A stretch of 33,860 nucleotides of DNA from a virus: positions 1 to 33,860 of IMG/VR virus record IMGVR_UViG_3300042905_002412; one strand, 5' to 3'. Made by a program: the position numbers and the translations under genes. Shown in pieces: positions 16,874 to 25,825 of the stretch (position 1 is the stretch's first letter; every line of letters starts with the position of its first letter). The notes beneath the pieces are model-generated. The model ran no database searches and was not told where the DNA came from. It worked only from the letters and a program-made list of their open reading frames with translations.

Positions 16874-17514
16874 GCACCACATTTTCCAGCCTACTCACTT
16901 CGCTGCGGCTCTCCCTACGTGACCCTAACGGGACCACGTGGTCGGATGGCCAACTCGGTGAACTCATCAACCGTGGCATTGACGCCATTGGCGATGTCTA
17001 CCAATCAGAAGTAATCCAGTCCACCGCCTTCACCCAGCCAATCAGCGGCTCGGTATTTAGCGTTGCGCTTACCACGGTGACGTGGCCAGTGCGCGTTGAT
17101 GTTTATGACAACAGCGGGAAATATCGTGAGACGGTTCGACCCTCGTCTGGCGATGGTCCCGATTCGGGTTGGGAGACGCATGCAGAAATCTTGTATCTCC
17201 CAACCCGCTACGTCCTTGCGGTGGGAACGGGTACGCTCAACATCGTTGGCTATGGTCCGTGGACGCAGATCAACACCGCGCAGACCAGCTCCATCACCAA
17301 CCTAGACACGACCGCGCAGAACGCCGTCAAGGTCTTTGTTGAGGCAGAGGCGCTCACGATGCTTACCTTTGACCGAGCGCAGTACCAGCAGTGGCAGGTC
17401 TCGTCTGGCTCGTCAGACATCTCTGCCCTTGGGATGAACAACCTTGCCCTTGCTGCCCAGCAGCGATGGCGCCAAGAGAAGAACCGCATTCGAAGATTCC
17501 GTAAGGGAGGCTGA
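16870..17514 (+). CDS. Head-tail adaptor (connector) protein
   Basis: 214 aa; ATG overlaps the GT stop by 4 bases. The N-terminal helix pair (SLLTSLRLSLRDPNGTTWSD, then ELINRGIDAIGDVYQ) is typical of phage adaptor proteins and short-tail tubular protein A-like proteins, which bind under the portal. A central beta region and a C-terminal basic helix (RWRQEKNRIRRFRKGG) follow. Position after the capsid gene and before tail-tip genes supports this. Family resemblance is by pattern, not by a search. Confidence 0.7.
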   Translation: MSTTFSSLLTSLRLSLRDPNGTTWSDGQLGELINRGIDAIGDVYQSEVIQSTAFTQPISGSVFSVALTTVTWPVRVDVYDNSGKYRETVRPSSGDGPDSGWETHAEILYLPTRYVLAVGTGTLNIVGYGPWTQINTAQTSSITNLDTTAQNAVKVFVEAEALTMLTFDRAQYQQWQVSSGSSDISALGMNNLALAAQQRWRQEKNRIRRFRKGG

Positions 17515-17516
17515 TC

Positions 17517-18413
17517 GTGGATTTCAACAGGGAAATCAAGATCGCCACTGGTACGGCGACCTCAGCGTATCTCAATCTCAACAGCATCACGACCGCACCC
17601 ACGGTCGGTACGCCATTCAGTGGCTATGTGCTTGAGAGCGTCGCCTATGCCAATGCTGGCGTCAGCGGCTTCATGGACTCTATTGCCCAGCGCGACGGCG
17701 CAGAGGCCAACATTGCCCTGCTTGGAACCCGCCAGATCCAGATGATCGTGCAGGTGTACGGCTCGTCATCTGCCGACTTCTACGACAAGCTTAACGCGCT
17801 CAACTCGTCGCTTCAACCATACCCGTCATTCGCCACGAGCGATGATGGGTTTCGTGCGTTGGACTTTGACCAGGCAACAGTAAGCACTAGCCTCTACACC
17901 AGCGGGTTCATCAATATGAGGATGAAGGTTCGACCAACAAGTATCCCAACCTATAACCTCAACAACGACCTAGTGACTCCACGGACAACAGACCGTGGTA
18001 TCTCCACCAAGGCTGCTATTTCCCTCATGGCAAAAGACCCACGAAAGACTAACCAGACGGCAACCACAGGAACCATTAACGTTTCTTCATCTTCGGCAAC
18101 GACCACGACGCTGACCAACAATGGCAACTATGTGGCGTACCCAACCTTTGTCTTTGTGAATGCTGCGACGGACAGCCGAACGGCAACCATCAGCACCAGC
18201 GCATGGACGAGCGTCATTACGCTCCCAGCGTCCTCAACCATTACCGTCAACTCCGACGCTCGGACGGTAAAAATTGGAACTACTCTGCGGATGGATTTGG
18301 TCACCACTGGAACGACCAGTATGCCCTATCTGCTTGATGGGGCAACGGTCATCACGGTGTCCGCAATGGCCTCGGTCACTGGGACATTCAGCTTCAATGA
18401 GGCGTGGCTGTGA
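17517..18413 (+). CDS. Tail protein, distal-tail (Dit)-like
   Basis: 298 aa from GTG at 17517, with GGGAGG just before it overlapping the previous gene's end. Residues 1-140 form a beta-rich N-terminal domain with the segment LNSSLQPYPSFATSDDGFRA, reminiscent of the collar part of Dit proteins. Residues 185-298 are a Thr/Ser-rich beta domain with NGNYVAYPTFVFVN and a Gly-containing strand series, like the galectin-type C-terminal domain of siphophage tail components. It would link tail tube and tail hub. Overlaps the next start by 4 bases. Confidence 0.6.
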   Translation: MDFNREIKIATGTATSAYLNLNSITTAPTVGTPFSGYVLESVAYANAGVSGFMDSIAQRDGAEANIALLGTRQIQMIVQVYGSSSADFYDKLNALNSSLQPYPSFATSDDGFRALDFDQATVSTSLYTSGFINMRMKVRPTSIPTYNLNNDLVTPRTTDRGISTKAAISLMAKDPRKTNQTATTGTINVSSSSATTTTLTNNGNYVAYPTFVFVNAATDSRTATISTSAWTSVITLPASSTITVNSDARTVKIGTTLRMDLVTTGTTSMPYLLDGATVITVSAMASVTGTFSFNEAWL

Positions 18414-20593
18414 GCGATCAGAAAAAGTTTCGCCTTACGATCTGGGACTTTTCGATCAGCGGCTGGCGCGGAACGCAGAAGGCAGTTGTCTACGATGCCT
18501 CTGACATTGGCGTAGAAGAGAACGCAAACGATGTTGGGTCTGCCTTCTGGACACTGAAGAACGACCACCCACAGATTTCCGAGTTTGTTCCTCTTGAGCG
18601 CCACTACGAGATTGCCCGATGGAACGACAGCATTGCCACCCCACGATGGGAGTTTGTTGGCGCAGGTGTAATCAACGACTTCAACGCTACGGAGTATGAG
18701 ACTGTCTTTGCTGGCATTGACTACAAGGCAGTAATGAATCAGGTAACGACCCCACTAAGCCAGATTACATTTGCCAGCGTTAGCCCCATCAACCCTAACC
18801 TTGCCACGGTTCAAAAGACGACCATCTTTAACTCGACCGACGGCGTTGAGGGAACCGACCAGGTGTTCGGTGATTCCTTTGACGTCAACGGCAGGGTGAA
18901 CTTTAACGTTATTACTGCAATGACTGTTTCTGCGGCGACAATCTCTGCCATTGCCAACACCACCAAAACTATTAGCATTACCTCTGGAACATCTACATAT
19001 ACGGCGTCGGTGCAAACTCCATATTTCCAGTTGACATATAGCCTTGAATGGACTGGCTCAACGTCGCTTACTGGTGGAGCTACTGGTACTTTCGGCGGGG
19101 TTGCTTTTACCAATGGATTCCCTAACACCCCAAGAATGCGCGTGGCAATCTTTGCTTCCCCACCAGCAGCGCAAGACCTTGGAGACCCGCCCGTAGGCTC
19201 CATTGGCCGAATTGCAGAATTTAATGTCAACGCTGACTCATCGTCTGGGGTTAACCGATTCAAGTCCCAGAACAAGGTCGTTGATATCTTGCCGTTCTCG
19301 GCGCGAGAGGAACTCTATACTGCGCTTGTTGCGGCTGGTGCTGCCTCGGCAACGGTTGCCTCTACGCTCATTGAAACCCCTACTGGTTCCACAAGTAAGA
19401 CGGGAACACAGACGGTGTACGCATTTAGAAGCGGCCTGACCTACACCCTAGACCTCTATGCTGGAATCTATGCTGCGTTTACCACCTCTACAAATAAGTG
19501 GTACGTCTCTCCATCAACAAAAGCAAAGTCCACCCAAGAGGCAACCCTTGGTCAGGGGACTAATAGTGTCGTTGATATTGTACAAAGAGTTTTCAACAAC
19601 GTTGCTACTGGGGCAACAAGCGGTCGACTCAGGTACTCCACAATGTCGGTCATCAACAGCGGCAGCACTGCAACGACCCATACCGTATACAGTGCGGGTG
19701 AGCCGTCTTTGCAGCACATCGGTGATGTCTGCGATATCGAGATGGGCGCAAGAACCGACGGCGGCAAGGTCGTCTTTGGCATTGCAAAGCCAGCTCCTGG
19801 AAGTTCATACGAAGGAAACTTTGAACTGAGGGTAAATGTCTCAAGCAGCCCCGTGACCACTGGTCCAGCATTGAGGTATCCAGAAACCATTAAGTCATAC
19901 TCCTACGCCCCTGGCTACGCAAAGGTCAGGAACGACGTGACGGTTATCCCGACCGAAAAGTATCTTTCTGGTTCTAGTGGTCAGGGTACTGGCGCAAGCA
20001 TCATCGGGGCAACGGCATCTAACTCGTCGTCTATTGCCCAGTTCGGTCGCATTCCGATGGTTGTGGCGAAGGGTGGATTCGTCAACTCTCAGTCCGCCAC
20101 CAATGAAGCCTCTCGAATGATTGAGCTATACGGAACGCTGCGGACTAACACCAATACTTCTATCCTGAACTCAACGGTCGTGCCGAAGAACACCAAGCAG
20201 GTCGGCCTCAAGATTGCCGTAGACGGACTTTATGTAAACAGCAGTTGGGATGTGGGCGACTCCATCAATGTGCAGATCAAGCACGGGCTGGTAGACATCA
20301 ACGAAGCATTCGTGATTGCTGGCTACCGATGGTACGGCGAGAGCGACGGTCACGAGCGGCTGGAGATGGACCTTGTTCAGGGTTCTTCATTCGCCGCATC
20401 GTACAACCTTTCAGCCGCCGCGCCAGATAGCGGTGATACGGGTGCTCCATCAGCCGTAGGCGCATCATCGTTTGGCGGCAATGCCGTGCCACGCTCTCGA
20501 AAAAGTACGACACCCCGAACAACTACAACGACCACGGCTGTTAACATCCCAGAGAGACCAATCTATCGTAGGGGAGGTAATACTCTCCTATGA
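18410..20593 (+). CDS. Tail hub / minor tail protein
   Basis: 727 aa from GTG at 18410 (GTGA overlap); a GTG two codons earlier is possible. The N-terminus (KKFRLTIWDFSISGWRG, then AFWTLKNDHPQISEFVP) resembles the first beta domain of tail-hub or tail-associated proteins, which often carry a short description of position within the coordinate system of the baseplate. Long Ser/Thr/Gly/Asn-rich beta segments follow, and a helical part near 580-640. The C-terminal ~75 residues are Ser/Thr/Arg-rich and probably disordered. With the Dit-like protein it would form the tail tip that contacts the host. No lysozyme or peptidase motif is seen. The middle, about 18700-19700, looks more AT-rich than the ends. 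Confidence 0.6.
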   Translation: MSDQKKFRLTIWDFSISGWRGTQKAVVYDASDIGVEENANDVGSAFWTLKNDHPQISEFVPLERHYEIARWNDSIATPRWEFVGAGVINDFNATEYETVFAGIDYKAVMNQVTTPLSQITFASVSPINPNLATVQKTTIFNSTDGVEGTDQVFGDSFDVNGRVNFNVITAMTVSAATISAIANTTKTISITSGTSTYTASVQTPYFQLTYSLEWTGSTSLTGGATGTFGGVAFTNGFPNTPRMRVAIFASPPAAQDLGDPPVGSIGRIAEFNVNADSSSGVNRFKSQNKVVDILPFSAREELYTALVAAGAASATVASTLIETPTGSTSKTGTQTVYAFRSGLTYTLDLYAGIYAAFTTSTNKWYVSPSTKAKSTQEATLGQGTNSVVDIVQRVFNNVATGATSGRLRYSTMSVINSGSTATTHTVYSAGEPSLQHIGDVCDIEMGARTDGGKVVFGIAKPAPGSSYEGNFELRVNVSSSPVTTGPALRYPETIKSYSYAPGYAKVRNDVTVIPTEKYLSGSSGQGTGASIIGATASNSSSIAQFGRIPMVVAKGGFVNSQSATNEASRMIELYGTLRTNTNTSILNSTVVPKNTKQVGLKIAVDGLYVNSSWDVGDSINVQIKHGLVDINEAFVIAGYRWYGESDGHERLEMDLVQGSSFAASYNLSAAAPDSGDTGAPSAVGASSFGGNAVPRSRKSTTPRTTTTTTAVNIPERPIYRRGGNTLL

Positions 20594-20826
20594 CAGGGAG
20601 CCAGTTCACCACGCTCCTCAACGCCATTGAGGATGTCCGCAAGGACCTCTCTGCCAAGCTGGACACCATTGAGGAGCGCCTCAGAATCGTCGAGGTAGAC
20701 CAGGCTAAGGCTTCCGCTATTGTGGAAAACAACAATGACCGCACCATTGGTGTACAATGGAAACTAGGGATCGCCGTGTCCGCTGTGGGCGTGGTGGCAA
20801 CCCTGATCGTAAGCCTATTACCGTAG
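20590..20826 (+). CDS. XhlA-like membrane protein with coiled coil
   Basis: 78 aa, ATGA overlap with the tail gene. Residues 5-45 are a heptad-like coiled coil (EDVRKDLSAKLDTIEERLRI), followed by polar NNNDRTIG and a single transmembrane helix at about 56-76 ending at the C-terminus. This is the layout of XhlA-type lysis-helper proteins of phages. Position at the end of the tail module also fits. A holin accessory role is inferred. Confidence 0.6.
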   Translation: MTGSQFTTLLNAIEDVRKDLSAKLDTIEERLRIVEVDQAKASAIVENNNDRTIGVQWKLGIAVSAVGVVATLIVSLLP

Positions 20827-20839
20827 GCTGGGAGTATAC

Positions 20840-21991
20840 ATGAGTCTAGAACAGGACATCCACGAGCTTCGGCAACTGGGCCTTTCGTTCTCGATTATTG
20901 GTAGCCGTGTCGGTCTTTCCAAGGATCAAGCCCAGAAGCGATACCAGAAGTTCCTTCTTGAAAACCCCCTCCCCCACACCCCCTCCCCAGAGGGGGACTG
21001 GTCTTCTTTAGAGGGGGATCGGTCTTTTAGAGGGGGTCAGGTTAAGAGAGATACCCCCCCTTACCCCCCCAAGGTCGAGGATCTTATCACACCAGTTGAG
21101 CCAGTGCAACTAGACTACATTCCAAGGATTGGCTCTCGTGAGGAAACCACGAACGAACTGGTTGTTGCAGCGGGGGACTTCCAGTTCCCCTTTGAAGACC
21201 CAGAGGTCTACGCATCCTTCCTCACCTTCTTGGCAGCAGAGCGACCAGATCGCATCGTGCTGACGGGTGACATCCTAGACCTCACGGCGGTGTCGGCGTA
21301 TGACCGAGACCCACGGCTAGGAATGCCAGTGCAGGAAGAACTCAACCACACACACCGACGGCTTGCTGAGATCCGCGCATCGGCTGGGCCAGAGGCGCAG
21401 ATCTTTTTCTTGTACGGCAACCACGAAGCTCGCCTCTCCAAGTGGCTGGCAAAGCGTGCGCCTGAGTTGGTGGGCATGACCGACTCCGAAGGTCGAGAGA
21501 TTCTCTCGCTCGCAAACCTGCTTCGGCTAGACACGCTGGACATTACGCCGTGCCTTTCCGAAGGCTTGGCGTATGCTGGGCCAGAGCACTTCCGCTCGTA
21601 CTACCAGATTGCCCCAGACCTCATCTCCACGCACGGGACATACTCCCGTAGCACAGGCGGTGGCGCAAGCATCCTGCCGATTGTGGACGCCGCTGGTGTC
21701 TCCGTCGTCGGTGGTCACGACCACTCGCAGGGCGTAGCGTTCAAGACGGTCGGCGGCTTCGCTGGCATTGAGCAGCGCCGCACCGCCGCCATCTCCACGG
21801 GGATGATGTGCCGACGGACGGAGTTGGGCTACCTTGCCCAGCACCAGGTCAGCCGCTGGGCTGCTGGCTTTGCGGTCATCGAACTGTGGGGTGAAGAGGC
21901 TGGCCAGTGGCAGCCTGACTTTGCATCGTGGACAGGGACGGAACTGGTGTGGCGTGGAAAACGCTACCAGCCCAAGAGTGTGGTAAAGTAA
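20840..21991 (+). CDS. Helix-turn-helix plus metallophosphoesterase protein
   Basis: 383 aa; GGAG lies 8 bases before ATG. Residues 5-40 look like a small HTH domain (LGLSFSIIGSRVGLSKDQAQ). Residues 41-75 are a Pro/Gly-rich linker encoded by extreme C- and G-tracts. From residue 105 a calcineurin-like phosphoesterase follows: GDFQFP (112-117), TGDILD (142-147), YGNHEARL (192-199), STHG (263-266) and GGHDHSQG (291-298). The first motif has Gln where the family usually has His (DxH to DxQ), so one metal site may differ. Such phage enzymes may act on nucleic acids or nucleotides; the substrate is unknown. The fusion with an HTH suggests a DNA target. It follows the tail module and precedes the sugar genes. 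Confidence 0.8.
   Translation: MSLEQDIHELRQLGLSFSIIGSRVGLSKDQAQKRYQKFLLENPLPHTPSPEGDWSSLEGDRSFRGGQVKRDTPPYPPKVEDLITPVEPVQLDYIPRIGSREETTNELVVAAGDFQFPFEDPEVYASFLTFLAAERPDRIVLTGDILDLTAVSAYDRDPRLGMPVQEELNHTHRRLAEIRASAGPEAQIFFLYGNHEARLSKWLAKRAPELVGMTDSEGREILSLANLLRLDTLDITPCLSEGLAYAGPEHFRSYYQIAPDLISTHGTYSRSTGGGASILPIVDAAGVSVVGGHDHSQGVAFKTVGGFAGIEQRRTAAISTGMMCRRTELGYLAQHQVSRWAAGFAVIELWGEEAGQWQPDFASWTGTELVWRGKRYQPKSVVK
20965..21070 (+). repeat. C-tract/G-tract cluster with minus-strand G-quadruplex motif and tandem repeats
   Basis: C-runs at 20965-20969, 20971-20975, 20979-20983 and 20985-20988 give four G-runs of 4-5 on the minus strand with loops of 1, 3 and 1 bases, a classic G-quadruplex motif. 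Then AGAGGGGG occurs three times (from about 20989, 21010 and 21029) followed each time by related bases, and two C7 runs lie at 21054-21060 and 21064-21070. CCCCCTC (20979-20985) also pairs with GAGGGGG (20990-20996). It encodes only the linker of the phosphoesterase protein. Confidence 0.8.
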
Positions 21992-22021
21992 TCACAACAA
22001 ATCCATAACGAAAGGGTCGAA

Positions 22022-22867
22022 ATGATTGGGGTCGTAGGTACTGGGCAAGTAGCCCAACACGTTCTTGCAGAGCTGCGCCGTCGGGCGCTGCCACATATTG
22101 TCTTCTCACGCTCGGCTACGCCTATTGGCGAGTCGGGCGTTTCTGTTTTGTACACGGAAACAACCCTACCTGACTTGCTCAGGGAGCACAAGGTGACGAG
22201 CGTCATCAACTGCGCGGCGCAGCGGGACATCGTTGCCTGCGAGAAAGATCCAGGGTCGGCGGTTACGGCGAACGTTGTCTTGCCAACGATCATTGGCCAG
22301 CACGTCCGTCAGGTGTACATCAGCACCGACTATGTTTTTGACCGCAACGAAGAGTGCCGCCCACTCACGGAGTTCACCGAGAGCAAGGGCGCACTCAGCA
22401 TCTACGGCACCACCAAGTGGAAGGGTGAGCAGATGGTGCTTGCCAACAACGGTGTCGTGGCGCGGATCAGCAGCCCATGGGGGCTGTATCCGTCGCCGTT
22501 CAAGCCACACTTCGCTGACTTTGCGATCATGAGTCCAAACACACTAGACCTACCGAATGACCAACACTTCAACCCAACGTACCTGCCCGATGTGGTCGGC
22601 ACGATGGTGGATTTGGCAATCGACGAGCAGTACAACGGCATCTACCACTTGGTCTCCAGCGGCAGGACGGACTGGGCAGCCTTTGCTCAGATTGCTCGCA
22701 GGTTCCGCAAGAATAAGCAGAAGGTCACTGGCTCCGCTCGCAACGACAAGACGCGACCGAGGCATGGTGCGTTGGTAAACGGCAGGCTCCTACCGTTCCG
22801 ACATTGGATGATTGCTATGGAAGAATATTGCAGGGGCCAGTTGGCTGAAGAAAGGATCAAGCGATGA
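22022..22867 (+). CDS. RmlD-like sugar-nucleotide reductase (extended SDR)
   Basis: 281 aa; ribosome site AAAGGG at 22011-22016. The N-terminus carries the Rossmann motif GTGQVA (6-11), then VINCAAQRDIVACEKDP (61-77), STDYVFD (101-107), and the active-site pair Tyr128/Lys132 in YGTTKWKGE. These are the hallmarks of dTDP-4-dehydrorhamnose reductase and close relatives, which use NADPH to reduce a 4-keto sugar nucleotide. The order matches family members of this size. It is followed with a 4-base overlap by another SDR epimerase, and an RmlC-like epimerase lies at 26.5 kb, so the three may act in one route. The precise sugar is not determined. Confidence 0.85.
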   Translation: MIGVVGTGQVAQHVLAELRRRALPHIVFSRSATPIGESGVSVLYTETTLPDLLREHKVTSVINCAAQRDIVACEKDPGSAVTANVVLPTIIGQHVRQVYISTDYVFDRNEECRPLTEFTESKGALSIYGTTKWKGEQMVLANNGVVARISSPWGLYPSPFKPHFADFAIMSPNTLDLPNDQHFNPTYLPDVVGTMVDLAIDEQYNGIYHLVSSGRTDWAAFAQIARRFRKNKQKVTGSARNDKTRPRHGALVNGRLLPFRHWMIAMEEYCRGQLAEERIKR

Positions 22868-23820
22868 AAGCACTGATCGTTGGACATCGTGGCTACTTAG
22901 GGCCACTCGTCGTCAAGCACCTCAAGCGTGGCGGCGTCACCGTCCACGGGCTGGATGAGGACTGGTACACTGAGACCATCAACGAACTGAAGGGAGAGCA
23001 TATCCCTCACAGCGAGCGCAATGGACTGGACGCACGGCTGGTCGACCTTGATCCGCTTGGCTCCTACGATGTTATCGTCTGGCTGGCTGCCGTCTCCAAT
23101 GACCCCCTTGGCGAACTCAACGTCTTAGACACGCAGTGGTCTAACTACGAGCAGCCGATGCTTCAGGCGAAACGATTCTGGCACGAGAACCCATCAGGCA
23201 AGTTTATCTACATCTCGTCGGCATCCGTCTACGGAGCTGGTGAAGCCCAGCCATCTACGGAGTTCTCACCAGTTAACCCGCTCTCTGCCTATGGTCGCAC
23301 CAAGGCAGCGATGGATGCGTGGTTGCTAGGTCAGGATCACCACCCATGGGTGTCCTTGCGCCTTGGCACGCTCTGGGGTGAGTCGCCCAATATGCGCCGC
23401 GACCTGGTAGTCAACGCCTTTGTCTGGGAGGCCATCCACAACGGCGTGATCAAGCCAGCGTCGGATGCCCGACGACCGATCCTTAATGTGGATGATGCCG
23501 CGTGGTGCATTGCCCTTGCCGCCCTTAGCCCAGCCGTCCGTGGTATCCTCAATGTCTGCTCCGAGAACATCACGGTCTATGATCTGGCCAGTCGAGTTGG
23601 CGATGCGCTCGGTGTTCGTGTAGAGTACGGTAGTGGAGACGGCGACCGTCGTGATTACCACATGGACAACTCACGAGCGTTGTACAATCTGGAGATTAGG
23701 GAGGGCGAGTTGAAGACAACACACAATCCAGACAATCTGTGGCGCGTATCTCATTGCTTGCGCCGCTATGATTATTTACCAACGCGCACGGATATGTACA
23801 AGAAGTTGCTGGGCGAATGA
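22864..23820 (+). CDS. NAD-dependent sugar epimerase/dehydratase (extended SDR)
   Basis: 318 aa, ATGA overlap with the RmlD-like gene. It has GHRGYLG (7-13) for NAD binding, WLAAVSND (73-80), ISSASVYG (117-124), and the catalytic Tyr143/Lys147 in YGRTKAAM. A C-terminal substrate-binding half follows. This is a GalE/WcaG-like enzyme acting on a nucleotide sugar (epimerase, dehydratase or reductase). A close partner of the preceding enzyme is likely because the two are translationally coupled. Substrate cannot be told from the sequence. Confidence 0.85.
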   Translation: MKALIVGHRGYLGPLVVKHLKRGGVTVHGLDEDWYTETINELKGEHIPHSERNGLDARLVDLDPLGSYDVIVWLAAVSNDPLGELNVLDTQWSNYEQPMLQAKRFWHENPSGKFIYISSASVYGAGEAQPSTEFSPVNPLSAYGRTKAAMDAWLLGQDHHPWVSLRLGTLWGESPNMRRDLVVNAFVWEAIHNGVIKPASDARRPILNVDDAAWCIALAALSPAVRGILNVCSENITVYDLASRVGDALGVRVEYGSGDGDRRDYHMDNSRALYNLEIREGELKTTHNPDNLWRVSHCLRRYDYLPTRTDMYKKLLGE

Positions 23821-24491
23821 ACGTCTCGCAGGTTCTTGATGTCGCGCTGAAGGCGAAGGCTGAGGTCGGTCGACCATCGGCTCGCCGCTGGCGTGGGTCA
23901 CTTCTTGGGGCGTGTGTTCGCCAGCAATGGTACAACGCCGAGAAGGTGGAGCCAAGCAACCCATTCCCTGACAGCCTGTACCGTGTCTTTGAGCGCGGCC
24001 ATGTTGTTGCCGATGTCCTGAACCGAGCTGGTCGGGAAGCCGAGCGGCTCGGTCTGCTGGAGTCCTTCCGAGAGGAAGTGCCGCTGGTTTGGGACGAGTA
24101 CAACTTCTCTGGCAACGCCGATGCCGTGGTGCTCCGCAAGGATGGCATCAATGAGGTCTGGGAGTACAAGTCAATCAACAGCCGTGGGATGCAGTACCTC
24201 AAGGGCGTCAAGCCAGAGCACGCAATCCAGGCGTCCATCTATGCGCATATCTTGGAGTTGCAGACGGGTGACCCGCACGAAGCCCGTGTGGTCTATGTCG
24301 CCGCCGACAACTTCCAGATTGTGGAGTACACGCTGGACAGGGCGTGGCGCGATAGAGCTATGAGGGTTCTTCGTGTGCTACAATACTTTGGTGAGCGGAA
24401 GCCGCCCCGTTTGCCGTCCCGCAAGGGAAAGGATATGAAGGCGGAGTGGCCCTGCAAGGGCTGCCAGTGGTTGAAGGAGTGTAGAGGATGA
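23817..24491 (+). CDS. Cas4/RecB-like PD-(D/E)XK nuclease
   Basis: 224 aa, ATGA overlap with the epimerase. One Cys near the N-terminus (Cys33 in GACVRQQW) and three at the C-terminus (CKGCQWLKEC, 213-222) match the four-Cys iron-sulfur layout of Cas4-type exonucleases. The catalytic motifs are visible: His62 in ERGHVV, Asp102 in GNADAVV, Glu117 and Lys119 in WEYKS, and Gln138 in AIQASIY. Directly followed by an ERF-type annealing gene, it probably supplies the end-resection exonuclease of a phage recombination pair. Confidence 0.85.
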   Translation: MNVSQVLDVALKAKAEVGRPSARRWRGSLLGACVRQQWYNAEKVEPSNPFPDSLYRVFERGHVVADVLNRAGREAERLGLLESFREEVPLVWDEYNFSGNADAVVLRKDGINEVWEYKSINSRGMQYLKGVKPEHAIQASIYAHILELQTGDPHEARVVYVAADNFQIVEYTLDRAWRDRAMRVLRVLQYFGERKPPRLPSRKGKDMKAEWPCKGCQWLKECRG

Positions 24492-25003
24492 CGCAGCCAA
24501 TCAAACTCGCGGCGAAGATCGCCAAGGTTATGGAAGCGGTCGGGTACGTTGCCAAGACGGGAACGAACTCGGCGCAGGGATACAAGTTCGTGCAGGCATC
24601 GGCAGTTGCCGACAAGGTGCGCGAGCAGTTGTCAAAGCTGAGCGTCTCGATGACGCCAACCAACATTGATGTGATTAGCGAAGGGCTTACGCCAAGCGGC
24701 AAGCAGGCGTTGCTTACCCTCCGCTTCACATGGACGCTGACGGATGGAGAGACGGGGGAGACCCTCTCGTTCCAGTCCATCGGCACGGGTGCTGACTCAG
24801 GCGACAAGGCGGCGTACAAGGCTGCCACTGGAGCATTGAAGTACGCGCTGCTCACTGGCTTCCTCATCCCAACGGGTGATGACCCAGAGGCTGACATCGC
24901 AACCGACAAGGTTTCGTCGGCGGCGAAGGCGTTGTTTGGGGATCAGGAGCGAGTGGCTCCAGCTCCAGCGAAGAAGGTTGAAGTAGGGGAGTTTGATTTC
25001 TAA
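24488..25003 (+). CDS. ERF-family single-strand annealing protein
   Basis: 171 aa, ATGA overlap with the nuclease gene. It has the ERF signature: GYKFVQASAVADKVREQL near the N-terminus and SIGTGADSGDKAAYKAATGA with KYAL further on (about 97-120). These proteins bind single strands and promote annealing in phage recombination. The C-terminus is a short polar tail ending in an acidic GEFDF, similar to tails that bind partner proteins. The neighbour genes support this assignment. Confidence 0.88.
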   Translation: MTQPIKLAAKIAKVMEAVGYVAKTGTNSAQGYKFVQASAVADKVREQLSKLSVSMTPTNIDVISEGLTPSGKQALLTLRFTWTLTDGETGETLSFQSIGTGADSGDKAAYKAATGALKYALLTGFLIPTGDDPEADIATDKVSSAAKALFGDQERVAPAPAKKVEVGEFDF

Positions 25004-25419
25004 TGACTGAGAACAAGCGCGGCCCACAGGTCGCAGTTGATGTATGGCTTTCCGACAAGAAGGAGCCGAAGGAGAAGACGTTCCAGAGCGGAACGACTGC
25101 CATCGAGTTCTTCGCCAGCCGAAGCACGGAAGAGTACACCACGTGGCGTGCGCTTCCACGCGAGGGCAAGCCAGAGGCTCCAGAGAACAAGTATGTCTAT
25201 GTGACGCTCACCGTCTTTGACAAGAAGACACAGGAGCATCTCTACAAGATTTACTACAAGGTGCAGGAAGCCCGCGCAAAGAATCCAAACGAGAAGCGAC
25301 CGAACCTGCACGTCACGGGCGAGCTACGCAATGCTCGCGTCTATGAGGGCAAGTCGTATGAGGACATCACTGTCCGAGACTGCTCGCCATTGATCTGGAC
25401 TCCTGCGGAGCAGGCGTGA
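25003..25419 (+). CDS. Candidate single-stranded DNA-binding protein
   Basis: 138 aa; ATG overlaps the previous TAA by one base. The C-terminal half (LHVTGELRNARVYEGKSYED, then ITVRDCSPLIW) resembles OB-fold strands of single-strand-binding proteins. The N-terminal part is polar with an aromatic block FFASRSTEEYTTWRAL. Location directly after the annealing protein fits an SSB. It lacks the usual acidic SSB tail, so the call is tentative. Confidence 0.45.
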   Translation: MTENKRGPQVAVDVWLSDKKEPKEKTFQSGTTAIEFFASRSTEEYTTWRALPREGKPEAPENKYVYVTLTVFDKKTQEHLYKIYYKVQEARAKNPNEKRPNLHVTGELRNARVYEGKSYEDITVRDCSPLIWTPAEQA

Positions 25420-25646
25420 TCTCCACGCCAGAGAGCGCAGTAGCAGCCGCTACCTGTGCGCTGGCGCGTATCTCGACATTCAAGTCTCAGGGTCAGCACA
25501 ACGAAGGCTGCTCGTTCTGCAAGATTGACCCAAGAGACCTCTGCCGAATGGTGGCTGAGTTCATGGACAACTCCGCGAACACGGCTGCCATTCGGCTCTA
25601 CGAAAACAGCACGTCACAGAAACTGATGGAGTCAATGTGGCAGTAA
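25416..25646 (+). CDS. Small CxxC hypothetical protein
   Basis: 76 aa from GTG (GTGA overlap with the previous gene). The centre has GCSFCKIDPRDLC, a possible partial metal site, and the C-terminal half is a helix ending KLMESMWQ. No family recognised. Confidence 0.6.
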   Translation: MISTPESAVAAATCALARISTFKSQGQHNEGCSFCKIDPRDLCRMVAEFMDNSANTAAIRLYENSTSQKLMESMWQ

Positions 25647-25825
25647 AGAAGCAAACAAAGCCAGAGGGGAGGAAGGCCGCAGCGTGGCTGAGTCCCGTCT
25701 GCTCTGAGTGCGCCACGGACATTGAGAAAGAAGGCGACGCAATGAAGGTGAAGCTCATCTTCTGGGTTCCAGAAGGTAGGCGCACAGGTTGGCGTTGGCA
25801 GCATCGAGTATGTCCGAAGAGATAA
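25637..25825 (+). CDS. Small basic CxxC hypothetical protein
   Basis: 62 aa from GTG at 25637, overlapping the preceding stop by 10 bases. N-terminus is Lys-rich; a CSEC pair (residues 22-25) and a late Cys near residue 59 could bind zinc. Function unknown. The next gene starts inside its last codons. Confidence 0.5.
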   Translation: MAVKKQTKPEGRKAAAWLSPVCSECATDIEKEGDAMKVKLIFWVPEGRRTGWRWQHRVCPKR

